Source of the DNA: Succinimonas amylolytica DSM 2873 | GTDB taxonomy: Bacteria > Pseudomonadota > Gammaproteobacteria > Enterobacterales > Succinivibrionaceae | Length of the DNA: 41,904 nt | Direction of reading: 5' to 3' | Assembly (NCBI RefSeq): GCF_000378405.1 | Contig: NZ_KB899636.1 | Coordinates: 450,713 to 492,616 of the forward strand | Part shown: piece after piece, positions 1 through 8,412 of the stretch | Layout of the letters: each line of letters opens with the position of its first letter | How positions within the stretch are numbered: position 1 is the stretch's first letter | Position numbers and translations under genes: made by a program | Notes under the pieces: generated by a model | The model's database searches: none | Seen by the model: the letters and a program-made list of their open reading frames with translations, nothing else | What the model was told of the DNA's origin: nothing

Positions 1-188
1 GCTTCAGTCTGCTTCTGAATGGTTGAAGTCTGCTTCTGAATGGTTGAGGTCTGCTCTTGAATGGTTGAGGTCTGTTCTTGAATGGTTGATGTAAGTTTTT
101 CGATTAACGAGTAAAGGTTGTCCAGTTTGGAAGGAGCAGTATCGTGCTGATTAGCAGGAAGATTGTTATTTGTGATCTTCGCTTCCAT
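1..188 (-). CDS. Transposase-like protein, N-terminal part only (copy A)
   Basis: The ORF starts at the ATG complementary to 186-188, preceded by an AAGGA ribosome site, and runs off the left edge after 62 codons. The visible protein begins MEAKITNNNLPANQ and soon becomes perfect heptads TSTIQ(E/K)Q, which predict a parallel coiled coil. Coiled-coil N-termini of this kind are common in TnpC-type transposases of the IS66 family. A single ORF starting about 110 bases from the element end would fit the single-gene subgroup of that family. The catalytic domain is not present here, so the family is inference. The same protein start, with two residue changes (AP against DT), occurs at 41725. Confidence 0.6.
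   Translation of the reverse strand, partial: MEAKITNNNLPANQHDTAPSKLDNLYSLIEKLTSTIQEQTSTIQEQTSTIQKQTSTIQKQTE
9..92 (-). repeat. Four tandem 21-bp units coding for TSTIQ(E/K)Q heptads (copy A)
   Basis: The units occupy 72-92, 51-71, 30-50 and 9-29 when read on the minus strand. Each encodes exactly one heptad, so changes in copy number keep the frame. Sequence after the fourth unit leaves the repeat (Thr-Glu-Ala), so the array ends inside this window. Confidence 0.9.
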
Positions 189-291
189 TGCAAATTCCTT
201 CAACACATCCCGATTTTTGTGTGCGATATGGTACGGATTCACCAGCACTTTTGTCAAGAATCCCTGAAGCCTTAAAAAGACGGTTTAAGAC

Positions 292-438
292 CTAATACTT
301 AACTTCCATAAAGCTGTTCCACACCTTCACTGTGTAGTTTGTATCCAGGACGACCACACCAACATTAATATCCTGAATTATGGAGAGTAAACGGTGAATA
401 TCCCTGAGTTCTGAAATGTCTGATTTTTGGGGGGTCAT
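292..438 (-). pseudogene. PAS-domain sensor gene cut off by the IS insertion
   Basis: The ATG at 438 overlaps the TGA of the response regulator gene in ATGA, so the two were translationally coupled. The remaining 48 codons contain LLSIIQDINVGVVVLD followed by TNYTVKVWNSFME, the typical opening of a PAS domain. Native sequence ends at 299 and the frame closes at a TAG contributed by the IS (complement of 292-294). In related gammaproteobacteria a response regulator-CheX gene is often followed by a PAS sensor or PAS-GGDEF gene (family knowledge). The lost part could therefore be a diguanylate cyclase, but no GGDEF sequence is present to prove it. Confidence 0.7.
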
Positions 439-1541
439 TCTGAAAACTCCATGAGCTGCATAACTTTTTTAACAGTGTTATCAGTAAACAGCATATCAAG
501 TCGTACGGTCATTCCTTGTCCCTTAACGTCAAAATTGAACTCTACGGAAAGAATATTCCCGTCCTTGTAGGTCGGTGAGGCAATGTTATAGGGCATAAAA
601 GGATCTTCAGGCTGTTCCTGATTTTCGTCTTCTTTTGCTGTTTTTGCGGGATCATCTCCTCTGATAAATGATTCATCAATCAGAATGTTCGGAACTAGTG
701 CGGGGTGTGTGGTTCTGATTACAGTATTAAACTGAGTAGCCAAAACTCTGATAAGAGTACCCGAGATCAATCCGGCCAGATCGATCATAATGCCGACTTT
801 TTCTTCGTATGTGGTTTTAGCGTCGCATACCAAGTGTGCATAATTATTCATGTCTTCAGGAGAGAAATAGAGAAGATTTTCTCCGAGTACTCCATCTCCT
901 ACAAAGCCTTGACTGACAATGATATGATTTTTCTGGTTGTCATTATCTCTCATGTTAAGCCAGTGAACGATATCCCGAGTTACTTCTATACCTTTTTTTA
1001 GTTTTACATCCGGAACAGGCATGGTAATGAAGAGATTCAGTATTTCTGCCATTCTACTAGCTGTTACACCGGCGGCTATGTTTAGTTTTTCGCGGAGAGA
1101 ATCAAAAATATTGCTACGATCCTGTCTTTCGGAATCCGTTTCAACAATCTGTACGGTTTCGGTATCGTTGGGATCCATAAGACCGTAGTTTGTAAGAAGA
1201 TCGAGCAGCTTGTTCTTATCCAAAGGCTTGGGGATAAATTCAAGCACGTTTTCGTAGCTGAGGATTATTTTTCTGGCTTCGGGCTGGATGTCGGCACTGA
1301 CAACAATGGTCATGATGTTTATATGTTCGTTTTTTATGGCCTCAAGAACCTGATATCCATCCATTCCTGGCATGGTAAGATCCAGGAAAAGAAGCTCTCC
1401 CTTGTGTTCTCTCAGACACTCCATTGCTTCCAGCCCGTTACCAGCCTGGTAGAGATTGTTAACCAAAGACCTTGGCAGAGTTCTGATGAGCTGTTTGCGT
1501 GCGAAGCTAGAATCGTCACAAACAATGACATCTAGGGACAT
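435..1541 (-). CDS. Response regulator with C-terminal CheC/CheX-like domain
   Basis: The protein has 368 residues. Residues 1-120 form a receiver domain with the acidic pair D9-D10, phospho-acceptor D54 in LFLDLTMPGMDG, S82 and K105 in FIPKPLDK. About 165-368 resemble the CheC/CheX fold, including a segment DLAGLISGTLIRVL. In active CheX phosphatases the matching helix carries an E-x-x-N pair; here it reads D-x-x-G, so phosphatase activity is doubtful. The start has AAGGA eight bases upstream. It overlaps the truncated PAS gene, so it probably worked as a receiver feeding a sensor or second-messenger enzyme. Expression looks intact, but its likely partner is destroyed. Confidence 0.8.
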   Translation of the reverse strand: MSLDVIVCDDSSFARKQLIRTLPRSLVNNLYQAGNGLEAMECLREHKGELLFLDLTMPGMDGYQVLEAIKNEHINIMTIVVSADIQPEARKIILSYENVLEFIPKPLDKNKLLDLLTNYGLMDPNDTETVQIVETDSERQDRSNIFDSLREKLNIAAGVTASRMAEILNLFITMPVPDVKLKKGIEVTRDIVHWLNMRDNDNQKNHIIVSQGFVGDGVLGENLLYFSPEDMNNYAHLVCDAKTTYEEKVGIMIDLAGLISGTLIRVLATQFNTVIRTTHPALVPNILIDESFIRGDDPAKTAKEDENQEQPEDPFMPYNIASPTYKDGNILSVEFNFDVKGQGMTVRLDMLFTDNTVKKVMQLMEFSE

Positions 1542-2473
1542 AAAGAAATTCCTTAATACTCGACAAACTACTGGGTGATGGCTGTTATTCGCATTTTCTG
1601 TGAGAAATCAAAAACCGTTTTTATGCAGTGAGCAGGAAATGAACGGCCTATTCCCGGGAGATCATTCTTGTTTTCGTTTGCGGAAGGTAGAAACAACAGG
1701 ATAATCGATACTATTTTAGACTATCGGAGAGTGTTATCAGTTGATCGTATGATGGGTGAAATTCAAATATGTGAACTTAACTCATTTTTTCAATCGTGAT
1801 GATAATAATGATACATGAAGGTCTTTGATCTATTTTTTAGATATTGAACAGTATCATGTCGTTAATTATGAAAGAAAGTGTCACTGTGAATGAATAAAAA
1901 CGACGGCCGCTAAGTCTCATTCAGAACGTAGCTTCCCATAAAGAAGTGTTGACACGGATCTTTTTCGGGAAATTCCATTACAGCCCACTCTTTTTTCAGG
2001 TTCGCTAAACCCAAATTTCCTGTAGTTTCTGGTAACTACATCTAGTTCTGCATCACTACGGCATACTTTAAGCTGATTACTTTTATATCGATCGCTAATT
2101 TTGCTTTGCATGCTCAGTACTTCATTATTTCATTATTTGTTCTGGCTTTGGCGATGTCATGTCTGATGATGATCCATACTGGTTTTTGCCAGCAACTGAA
2201 GAGTCCCGTTATAAATCTCATCGCTCAAACTGTGAGGATTGTTTGATCTTTCAACGACCAGATGATATCTAGCATACTGGTTTAGTGGGCTCTTCTGATG
2301 TCATTGTCGCTGTCGGCAGATGTTGTCGATGACCAGATAACCTATTATTCTTTGTATCAGTTATTTTCAGATGATCTTTTATGTGGCAGAGGTACTTCCG
2401 AGAAACGAAGCTACAAGAAAAACATCGGTTTTGAAGTATGATTTTATTGTTTGTAATGTTTATTTTGATCTGA
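1542..2473. other. Decayed intergenic region with minus-strand coding remnants
   Basis: No long gene is present. 1542-1900 is AT-rich and shows nothing recognisable. Between about 1915 and 2280 the minus strand has short coding-like pieces broken by frame changes. One is an open frame 1917-2111 starting MQSKISDRYK. A second frame over its 3' half reads LKKEWAVMEFPEKDPCQHFF and ends at a TAG near 1911. A small ORF at about 2124-2231 starts MRFITGLFSCWQKP, and an overlapping frame reads LVVERSNNPHSLSDEIYNG. These look like one or more dead genes of unknown family. The opposite strand at 2159-2272 also has a 37-codon ORF, so strand and frame assignment is uncertain. Confidence 0.35.
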
Positions 2474-2638
2474 CTAGGTTTCATATAGCTGCTTTAAAAA
2501 GCCACGGTCTAAGTATTGTTGCTCTTCTTTCGAAAAGCTCGAAAGGTGCGGATTTTTGGCTATGACACAACTTGTTCCTTGATCCATACGTAACTCATAT
2601 ATGCTCCTTAATTCTGCTCTGGAAGAAAGTTCTGACAT
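2474..2638 (-). CDS. Small protein of unknown function (54 aa)
   Basis: This is a complete ATG-to-TAG frame starting MSELSSRAELRS. It contains AKNPHLSSFSKEEQQYLDRG and ends LKQLYET. The amino acid mix, with charged helical stretches and few rare residues, looks like a real soluble protein, unlike the other frames here. It diverges from kdsD, 125 bases away. No strong ribosome site precedes the ATG, and an internal ATG at 2581 is an alternative. I do not recognise the family. It may be intact or the surviving part of the decayed region beyond it. Confidence 0.5.
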   Translation of the reverse strand: MSELSSRAELRSIYELRMDQGTSCVIAKNPHLSSFSKEEQQYLDRGFLKQLYET

Positions 2639-2763
2639 GTATTCAAACTGTCAGACTTACTACCTATTTATGGGATCTGTTTAACCAACCATTGGGTGAT
2701 TTAAGGTAAAATAAACCGGAGTGTTTTTCAGCATACAAATGATCCGAAAAGGAGAGAAGGGTT

Positions 2764-3738
2764 TTGTCTATCGGTGCTTTTAATTTTGAAGATATTGCTC
2801 GGAATGTTATAAACGAAGAGATTTCGGGGCTCAGACAGCTTCATTCGGAAATAGATCACAGTTTTACGGAAGCCTGCAATATTATTCTGGAATGTCCTGG
2901 AAAAATTGTTGTTACGGGAATGGGGAAATCTGGGCATATTGGTTCTAAAATTGCGGCTACTTTGGCTAGTACAGGGACACCTTCTTTTTTTGTTCATCCG
3001 GGAGAGGCTAGTCATGGCGATTTGGGCATGATAGACAGTGAAGATGTTGTAATAGCCATTTCAAATTCTGGAGAAAGCGGAGAGGTTATTCAAATTCTTC
3101 CTGTTCTTAAAAGACGAGGTATTGTTATTATCGGGATGAGCGGTAATCCTGACAGTACGCTTGCAAGGTATTCCACGGTTCATCTCAGCTTTCATGTGGA
3201 AAGAGAGGCTTGTCCTTTGAATTTAGTCCCAACCACCAGTACAACAAGTACTTTGGTACTTGGAGACGCTCTGGCAGTGGCTCTTCTTGAAGCTAGGGGG
3301 TTTACGGCAGAGGATTTTGCACTTAGTCATCCAGGAGGAGCATTAGGAAGAAAGCTCCTTACAACCTGTGCTGATGTTATGCATTCCGGTGATGATTGTC
3401 CATGTGTATACATAGATGGAACCATCAAGGATGCCATTTTTGAGATGACCTCCAAAGGGTTGGGAATGTCTGTGGTTATCGAAGAAGACGGAACTCTTTA
3501 TGGCATTTTTACCGACGGTGATTTAAGAAGAGCATTTGAAAGGATGCTGGATGTGACTACACCGCTCCGTAAAATAATAAAAAAAGGGTGTCTTACTGTG
3601 AAAAAGGAAACATTAGCTGCGGAAACGGTCAGGATAATTCATACCAGAAAGGTAAATTCCCTAGTTGTGGTTGATGACAGTAACAGACCTCTGGGGGCTT
3701 TTAATATTCACGATTTACTTAATAAAGGCGTTATGTGA
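2764..3738 (+). CDS. kdsD: Arabinose-5-phosphate isomerase
   Basis: KdsD converts ribulose 5-phosphate to arabinose 5-phosphate, the first committed step to Kdo for lipopolysaccharide. The 324 residues match the usual length. A SIS sugar-isomerase domain lies at about 35-170, with VTGMGKSGHIGSKIAATLAS and the serine-rich AISNSGESGE motif. Two CBS domains follow at about 205-324. The start is TTG, placed by the AGGAGAGAAGG ribosome site and by the expected N-terminus. The stop overlaps kdsC by one base, and the block continues through lptC-lptA-lptB as in E. coli. The upstream sodium/calcium exchanger gene often found here (yrbG) is absent. Confidence 0.95.
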   Translation: MSIGAFNFEDIARNVINEEISGLRQLHSEIDHSFTEACNIILECPGKIVVTGMGKSGHIGSKIAATLASTGTPSFFVHPGEASHGDLGMIDSEDVVIAISNSGESGEVIQILPVLKRRGIVIIGMSGNPDSTLARYSTVHLSFHVEREACPLNLVPTTSTTSTLVLGDALAVALLEARGFTAEDFALSHPGGALGRKLLTTCADVMHSGDDCPCVYIDGTIKDAIFEMTSKGLGMSVVIEEDGTLYGIFTDGDLRRAFERMLDVTTPLRKIIKKGCLTVKKETLAAETVRIIHTRKVNSLVVVDDSNRPLGAFNIHDLLNKGVM

Positions 3739-4286
3739 TGCATCCTACTTTGTACAGTCCGGTTTCAGATGATTTTTATGAAAAACTTACACGGATTCGT
3801 TTTCTTTTTTGTGATGTTGATGGAGTGTTGTCTGACGGAAGTGTGTACCTGACAAATAGCGGGGATGAAATTAAGGCTTTTAATGCTAAGGACGGTTATG
3901 GGTTAGTAGCTCTCCAGCATGCCGATGTCAAAATCGGGATAATTACTGGCAGACAATCAATACTTCTTGAACGAAGAGCTGGTGAATTAGGAATAGACTA
4001 TCTTGCTCAGGGAGTTAAAGATAAGATTTCGGAAATGAGGAAAATGCTACATAACTTAAATATTGAAGCTGTGGAATCTGCCTATATAGGTGATGATGTT
4101 CCTGATATTCCGGTGATGAATATGGCTGGGGTTTCTTTTTGTCCAGGAGACGGACATCCTCTGGTGAAAGCTACGGCTGATTATGTTTGTACAATGAACG
4201 GTGGAAAAGGGGCGGTACGAGAAGTCTGTGATTTAATTATGCAGGCTCATGGAAAGCTGGAGATCCCCGGGGTTGCATCGGTATGA
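3738..4286 (+). CDS. kdsC: 3-deoxy-D-manno-octulosonate-8-phosphate phosphatase
   Basis: KdsC removes phosphate from Kdo 8-phosphate in the cytoplasm. It is a cap-less HAD-superfamily enzyme of 182 residues, the usual size. The nucleophile motif is FCDVDGVLSDG near residue 26, followed by IITGRQS and the late acidic motif GDDVPDIPVM. The ATG in TGATG overlaps the kdsD stop; a GTG three bases earlier is equally possible. The end overlaps the lptC start by four bases (ATGA), which implies translational coupling through the operon. Confidence 0.95.
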   Translation: MHPTLYSPVSDDFYEKLTRIRFLFCDVDGVLSDGSVYLTNSGDEIKAFNAKDGYGLVALQHADVKIGIITGRQSILLERRAGELGIDYLAQGVKDKISEMRKMLHNLNIEAVESAYIGDDVPDIPVMNMAGVSFCPGDGHPLVKATADYVCTMNGGKGAVREVCDLIMQAHGKLEIPGVASV

Positions 4287-4885
4287 TGAAATATGCAAGT
4301 CTTGTTGTTCTGACATTGTTTTCTTATTTTTGTTACCATTGGTATTCTGTTAAAAAGGATGCTGTGGATCCTGAAAAAACAGAAGCGCAGCCCAATTTTA
4401 TCGCTAAAAATTTCACAACATACAGATATAATCAGCACGGCTACCTTTACGAGATTATACATGCCGATCATGCTGAAACTTATATAAGTGCTGATTTAAT
4501 TGAGATGACTTATCCTTCGCTGACATACTATCCAGCTAGGGATCTTTCTTCAAAAAAAGTTATAAAGAATCAAAAAAATATTCAAGAAAGCGATTATTGG
4601 CATATTAAAGCGGAAAGCGGTAGTTTTAACAGTAAAGACAGTATAAATCTCAGAAAAAACGTTAAGGTTCAGAATCATGGTGTTGAAACACTGATTAGCA
4701 GTATTGAATCTGATTATCTGGAGCTTGATTTTACCACTAATGAGGTTAGAACACCGGAGATGGTTTATATTAACGGAAAGGATTTTTCCAATAGTTGCAA
4801 GGGGTTAAACGGAAATCTTGATACAAAATATTTCGAACTTATGGAGGACTGCCATGCGATTTATACCGGTACTGTTAACAGGTAG
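4283..4885 (+). CDS. lptC: Lipopolysaccharide export protein LptC
   Basis: LptC is the bitopic inner-membrane member of the Lpt bridge and passes lipopolysaccharide from LptBFG to LptA. The protein has 200 residues. One N-terminal membrane helix (about 5-22) is followed by a periplasmic beta-jellyroll region containing FTTYRYNQHGYLYEIIHADH. The gene sits exactly between kdsC and lptA and overlaps both. Two adjacent ATGs (4283 and 4286) could serve as start. Sequence similarity in this family is low, so the call rests on length, topology and position together. Confidence 0.9.
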   Translation: MMKYASLVVLTLFSYFCYHWYSVKKDAVDPEKTEAQPNFIAKNFTTYRYNQHGYLYEIIHADHAETYISADLIEMTYPSLTYYPARDLSSKKVIKNQKNIQESDYWHIKAESGSFNSKDSINLRKNVKVQNHGVETLISSIESDYLELDFTTNEVRTPEMVYINGKDFSNSCKGLNGNLDTKYFELMEDCHAIYTGTVNR

Positions 4886-5384
4886 TTTGGTTGCGTTTAT
4901 TTCTTCAAATGCCTATTCCAAGCAGTCTGATTTCAAGGAACCTATAAGTGTTAATTCGGATCGTCAGATAGCAGAGCTCGCAGAGAACAGAGTAACCTTT
5001 ATGGATAATGTGGTTATTACCCAGGGAACCATAAAAATCAAGGCTGATAAAGTTGTGGTCACAAGACTTCCTGCCGGTGATGTGGATAAGGTCACTGCCT
5101 ATGGAAATCTGGCATCATTTGATCAGATTATGGATAATGGAAAGCCGATACATGCCGAGGCCAAAACTATTTCCTACACTATTAAAACTCAAGATATCAC
5201 TCTGTCTTCACATGCGTTTATTCAGCAGGAAAATTCCAAATTGTCCAGCGATATTATCTCCTATAACGTTAAAAAAGAGGTGATGGAGGCAAAGAGTAAC
5301 GAATCCACGGGCGGTCGTGTTACTACTGTTTTTATCCCGGATCAGCTTAAAAAGCAAATTGAGGCAACAAAGAAAAACAAATAA
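4854..5384 (+). CDS. lptA: Periplasmic lipopolysaccharide-binding protein LptA
   Basis: LptA polymerises across the periplasm and carries lipopolysaccharide between LptC and LptD. I chose the ATG at 4854 because it gives a clean signal peptide (MRFIPVLLTGSLVAFISSNA, then YS) and has GGAGG eight bases upstream. A longer frame from 4818 would spoil the signal. The mature part has the OstA-like pattern of repeated beta strands, for example VTFMDNVVITQGTIKIKADK. The gene starts inside lptC (32-base overlap). Its C-terminus is Lys-rich. Total length is 176 residues, close to the family norm. Confidence 0.93.
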   Translation: MRFIPVLLTGSLVAFISSNAYSKQSDFKEPISVNSDRQIAELAENRVTFMDNVVITQGTIKIKADKVVVTRLPAGDVDKVTAYGNLASFDQIMDNGKPIHAEAKTISYTIKTQDITLSSHAFIQQENSKLSSDIISYNVKKEVMEAKSNESTGGRVTTVFIPDQLKKQIEATKKNK

Positions 5385-5432
5385 CGTAAAGATGCGGCTT
5401 TACGGTGTCAACTGTGATGAAAAATTACAGTT
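5385..5432 (+). other. Two hairpins in the lptA-lptB gap
   Basis: CGTAAAG (5385-5391) pairs with CTTTACG (5398-5404). AACTGT (5410-5415) pairs with ACAGTT (5427-5432). Neither is followed by a T-run, so they are not simple terminators. They could stabilise or process the message between lptA and lptB, whose genes are separated by 120 bases while the rest of the operon overlaps. Confidence 0.35.
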
Positions 5433-5504
5433 ACAAGAACTTCAGAATGCTGCTTTTGCATGTTTCAAGCGGCGGTCATTTATATAAGGTGATGGGATTT
5501 TTTC

Positions 5505-6233
5505 ATGTCAACGCTGAGAGCAGAACATTTATTTAAACAGTTTAAGACACGGGTTGTTGTTAATGATGTTAGTTTAAGTGTCAAAAGTGGAGAAATTGTC
5601 GGTCTTCTTGGTCCTAATGGTGCGGGAAAAACCACCTCATTTTATATGATTGTCGGCATTATTAAAGTCGATGACGGGCGGGTGTTTATTGATGATGCAG
5701 AAATAACACATAAGCCTATGGATAAAAGAGCTTTAGCTGGGCTAGGATATCTTCCTCAGGAAGCGAGTATTTGGAGGAAGTTAACAGTTAAGGAAAATAT
5801 TATCGGAGCATTAGAGCTTAATAAAAATGTAAAAAGCAGGGATGAAAGACGTAAGCGAATGAAGGATCTTTTGTCTGAATTTAGAATTGAGCACATTCGG
5901 GACAGCCTGGGAATGAGTCTTTCTGGAGGGGAAAGGCGCCGAGTGGAAATAGCTAGAGCCCTGGCGTCAGATCCTCAGTTTGTATTGCTTGATGAGCCGT
6001 TTGCTGGTGTAGATCCAATTTCTGTTGGGGAAATTAAAGGTATTATAAAACAGCTTAGAGAACGAGGGATTGGTGTATTGATTACTGATCACAATGTTCG
6101 GGAAACATTGGATGTCTGCGAGAGAGCCTATATTGTGAATCAGGGAAAACTGATTGCTTATGGAAGTCCGCAGGATGTTCTGAACAATGAGCTGGTCAAA
6201 AAGGTATATTTGGGGGAGAATTTTTCAATTTGA
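5505..6233 (+). CDS. lptB: Lipopolysaccharide export ATPase LptB
   Basis: LptB is the cytoplasmic ATPase that drives LptFG. The 242 residues are the standard length. Visible motifs in order are Walker [10 protein letters not shown] (about 37-45), Q-loop [12 protein letters not shown], signature LSGGERRR (about 140), Walker [14 protein letters not shown] and switch histidine [12 protein letters not shown]. It lies 120 bases after lptA, probably in the same operon. In E. coli and many relatives rpoN follows lptB; here the next gene is glyS on the other strand, with a terminator between them. Confidence 0.97.
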   Translation: MSTLRAEHLFKQFKTRVVVNDVSLSVKSGEIVGLLGPNGAGKTTSFYMIVGIIKVDDGRVFIDDAEITHKPMDKRALAGLGYLPQEASIWRKLTVKENIIGALELNKNVKSRDERRKRMKDLLSEFRIEHIRDSLGMSLSGGERRRVEIARALASDPQFVLLDEPFAGVDPISVGEIKGIIKQLRERGIGVLITDHNVRETLDVCERAYIVNQGKLIAYGSPQDVLNNELVKKVYLGENFSI

Positions 6234-6271
6234 TATTCTTTTGTGTTCAAACATAAAACACATTGCAGAAA

Positions 6272-6316
6272 AAAGCCACACTCTTGAGTTTTTTCGGTGT
6301 GGCTTTGTTGTTTTTG
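6272..6316. terminator. Terminator between convergent lptB and glyS
   Basis: AAAGCCACAC (6272-6281) and GTGTGGCTTT (6297-6306) form a perfect 10-bp stem with a 15-base loop. A T-rich tail follows on the plus strand and an A-run precedes the stem, so it can act in both directions. Confidence 0.8.
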
Positions 6317-6346
6317 CTTTAAATCCGAATCAGAACTTAGACAGTA

Positions 6347-8410
6347 CTATTTCTGAAGCAGGGAAATATCAGCGATATGAGTAAATAGTTCGCTGAGTCT
6401 TTTAAGAAGAGCTAAGCGATTTTGACGGATTTCCGGATTTTCATCGTTGACCATCACCTTCTCAAAGAAATCGTCAACAGGCTTTTTGATTTGTGAAAGA
6501 TGAGTCAGAGCATCCTTGTAATCGCCTTTGTCAAACAGACTATTAACATCTGTGCTCACCTTATCAATGGCCGCAGATAAAGTTCTTTCTTCGTCGTTAA
6601 CCATTAGTTCGGTTTTAAAAGCTGATACGGTACCGGCTTTGGAAAGAATGTTACCTACCCGTTTATTAGCTTCAGCTAGTGAGTTTGACTCAGGAATATT
6701 CTTGAACTCTTGTACAGCCTTGATACGCTTGTCAAAGTCAAGAAGATTTGTAATCCTTCTGGAAAGCACGGATTGTATAACATCTGTTCCAACTCCCATA
6801 TCTTGATAAAAAGATTTGAATCTGGCTAGAACATAATCAACAACGTCATTAACGGTGTTAGGATTTGTGAGTTTAGATCCGAAAAGTTCTGTTGCGTATT
6901 CAACAAGCTCTTTGATATCGAAGTTTAGTGATTTTTCAACTGCAATTCTGATAAGGCCGATGGAAGCTCTTCTGAGGCCATACGGATCCTTATCCCCCTT
7001 AGGAATCATATTTACTCCGAATATCCCTGTCAGCGTTGTGACCTTTTCGGCAATGCTTAATGCCTGAGATACCGGATTATTCGGAAGCTCATCTCCGGAA
7101 AACCTAGGTAAATACTGATCACTGAGTGCCTGAGCAACTTCTTCAGGTTCTCCGTCAATACGGGCGTAATGCATTCCCATTATCCCTTGTGTATCGGTGA
7201 ATTCAGTCACCATATTGGTCACAAGATCGCATTTTGAAAGAATGCCGGCACGTTTGGCGTTAGCTTGATTGGCACCTATAATTTGAGCAATTTTGGCTGC
7301 AAGCTCAGCAACAATTTCAGATTTCTCTGCAAGAGATCCCAGCTGCTTTTGATAAGTAACAGATTTAAGACTGTCAAAACGGGAGAAAAGAGACTGCTTT
7401 TTATCTGTATTGAAGAAAAATTCTGCATCTGAAAGTCTTGGTCTTACCACCCTTTCATTACCTGCAATAACAAGTTCCGGATGCAATGATTGTATATTGC
7501 TGATAAATATGAAATTGGGAAGCAATTTTCCATCACGGTAAACTGGGAAGTATTTCTGGTCCCCCTTCATTGTGTGTACTAGTGCTTCTGCAGGAACTTT
7601 TAGGAATTTTTCTTCAAATCTGGCAGTGAGAAGAACCGGATACTCAACAAGAGATGTTACTTCATCAATAAGATCTGGATCCATATCGGCAATACCACCG
7701 ATTTTATCGGCTTCTGACTTGATTGCAGCGGTAATCATTTCTTTTCTGCGATTGTAATCGGCTATTACCATTCCCTTGCATTCCAGAAGTTCCGGATATT
7801 CATCGGCTGAAGAAAGATCAAATTCCGGAGTTCCCATATAACGATGTCCTTTTATGGTACGTCCTGACTGTAGTCCCAGTATCTCCCCCGGTATAACATC
7901 ACTTCCGAAGAGCATGGTAAGAGTGTGCACTGGTCTTACAAAGAGAACATTGCTCGATCCCCAGTGCATCAGCTTTGGAACAGGAAGTTTGGAAAGAGCT
8001 TCCTGAACAAATCCGGGGATCAGGGACACTGTTTTGGCACCATGTTCAACAGTACGGTATACTAGCCATTCTCCTTTTGGAGTGGATATTCTGTCGGCTT
8101 TGTCGATGGAGATGCCATTAGACTGAGCCCATTTAAGTCCTACATTGTTAGGGGTTCCGTCGGAATTGAAAGCAGCCTTTACTGATGGCCCTTTTTTCTC
8201 AACAGGGGTGTCTGGCTGCTGTTCGTCAAGATTGATAATTTTTACGGCCATTCTTCTAGGCGTCGCGAACCAGAGAATATCACCGTGAGATATGTTTGCG
8301 TTATCGATCAGTGCTGCAAAATTATCTCTGAAAGACAGAGCAAGCTTTGAGAGAGCCTTGGGAGGCAGTTCTTCAGTACCAAGTTCAACTAGTAATGTTT
8401 TTGCAGTCAT
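6347..8410 (-). CDS. glyS: Glycine--tRNA ligase, beta subunit
   Basis: GlyS is the tRNA-binding subunit of the alpha2-beta2 bacterial glycyl-tRNA synthetase. The 687 residues are within a few of the E. coli length. The N-terminus LLVELGTEELPPKAL is diagnostic, as are HTMKGDQKYFPVY and RPRLSDAEFFF. The segment GDKDPYGLRRASIGLIRI leads to the C-terminal anticodon-binding region. Its ATG is two bases after the glyQ stop, so the subunits are made from one coupled message. It converges on lptB and shares its terminator. Confidence 0.97.
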   Translation of the reverse strand: MTAKTLLVELGTEELPPKALSKLALSFRDNFAALIDNANISHGDILWFATPRRMAVKIINLDEQQPDTPVEKKGPSVKAAFNSDGTPNNVGLKWAQSNGISIDKADRISTPKGEWLVYRTVEHGAKTVSLIPGFVQEALSKLPVPKLMHWGSSNVLFVRPVHTLTMLFGSDVIPGEILGLQSGRTIKGHRYMGTPEFDLSSADEYPELLECKGMVIADYNRRKEMITAAIKSEADKIGGIADMDPDLIDEVTSLVEYPVLLTARFEEKFLKVPAEALVHTMKGDQKYFPVYRDGKLLPNFIFISNIQSLHPELVIAGNERVVRPRLSDAEFFFNTDKKQSLFSRFDSLKSVTYQKQLGSLAEKSEIVAELAAKIAQIIGANQANAKRAGILSKCDLVTNMVTEFTDTQGIMGMHYARIDGEPEEVAQALSDQYLPRFSGDELPNNPVSQALSIAEKVTTLTGIFGVNMIPKGDKDPYGLRRASIGLIRIAVEKSLNFDIKELVEYATELFGSKLTNPNTVNDVVDYVLARFKSFYQDMGVGTDVIQSVLSRRITNLLDFDKRIKAVQEFKNIPESNSLAEANKRVGNILSKAGTVSAFKTELMVNDEERTLSAAIDKVSTDVNSLFDKGDYKDALTHLSQIKKPVDDFFEKVMVNDENPEIRQNRLALLKRLSELFTHIADISLLQK

Positions 8411-8412
8411 TT

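Larger units (their letters stand above)
1..298 (-). mobile_element. Insertion-sequence end, copy A (left, truncated by window edge)
   Basis: The reverse complement of this segment matches 41615-41904 almost base for base. Both start at GTATTAGGTCTTAAAC, run through about 110 bases of leader and enter the same reading frame. Scattered substitutions (for example GCTCCT against GACACT in the coding part) show two separate copies rather than one sequence read twice. Homology stops abruptly at 298, where native chromosomal sequence begins, so 298 is taken as the element end. The other end lies outside the window, so neither target duplication nor full length can be seen. Confidence 0.85.

Noticed and set aside
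2269-2484. 71-codon minus-strand ORF starting MKPSQIKINIT
   Set aside because: Overlaps the end of the better-looking 54-residue frame and has an unbalanced composition; kept only as part of the decayed region.
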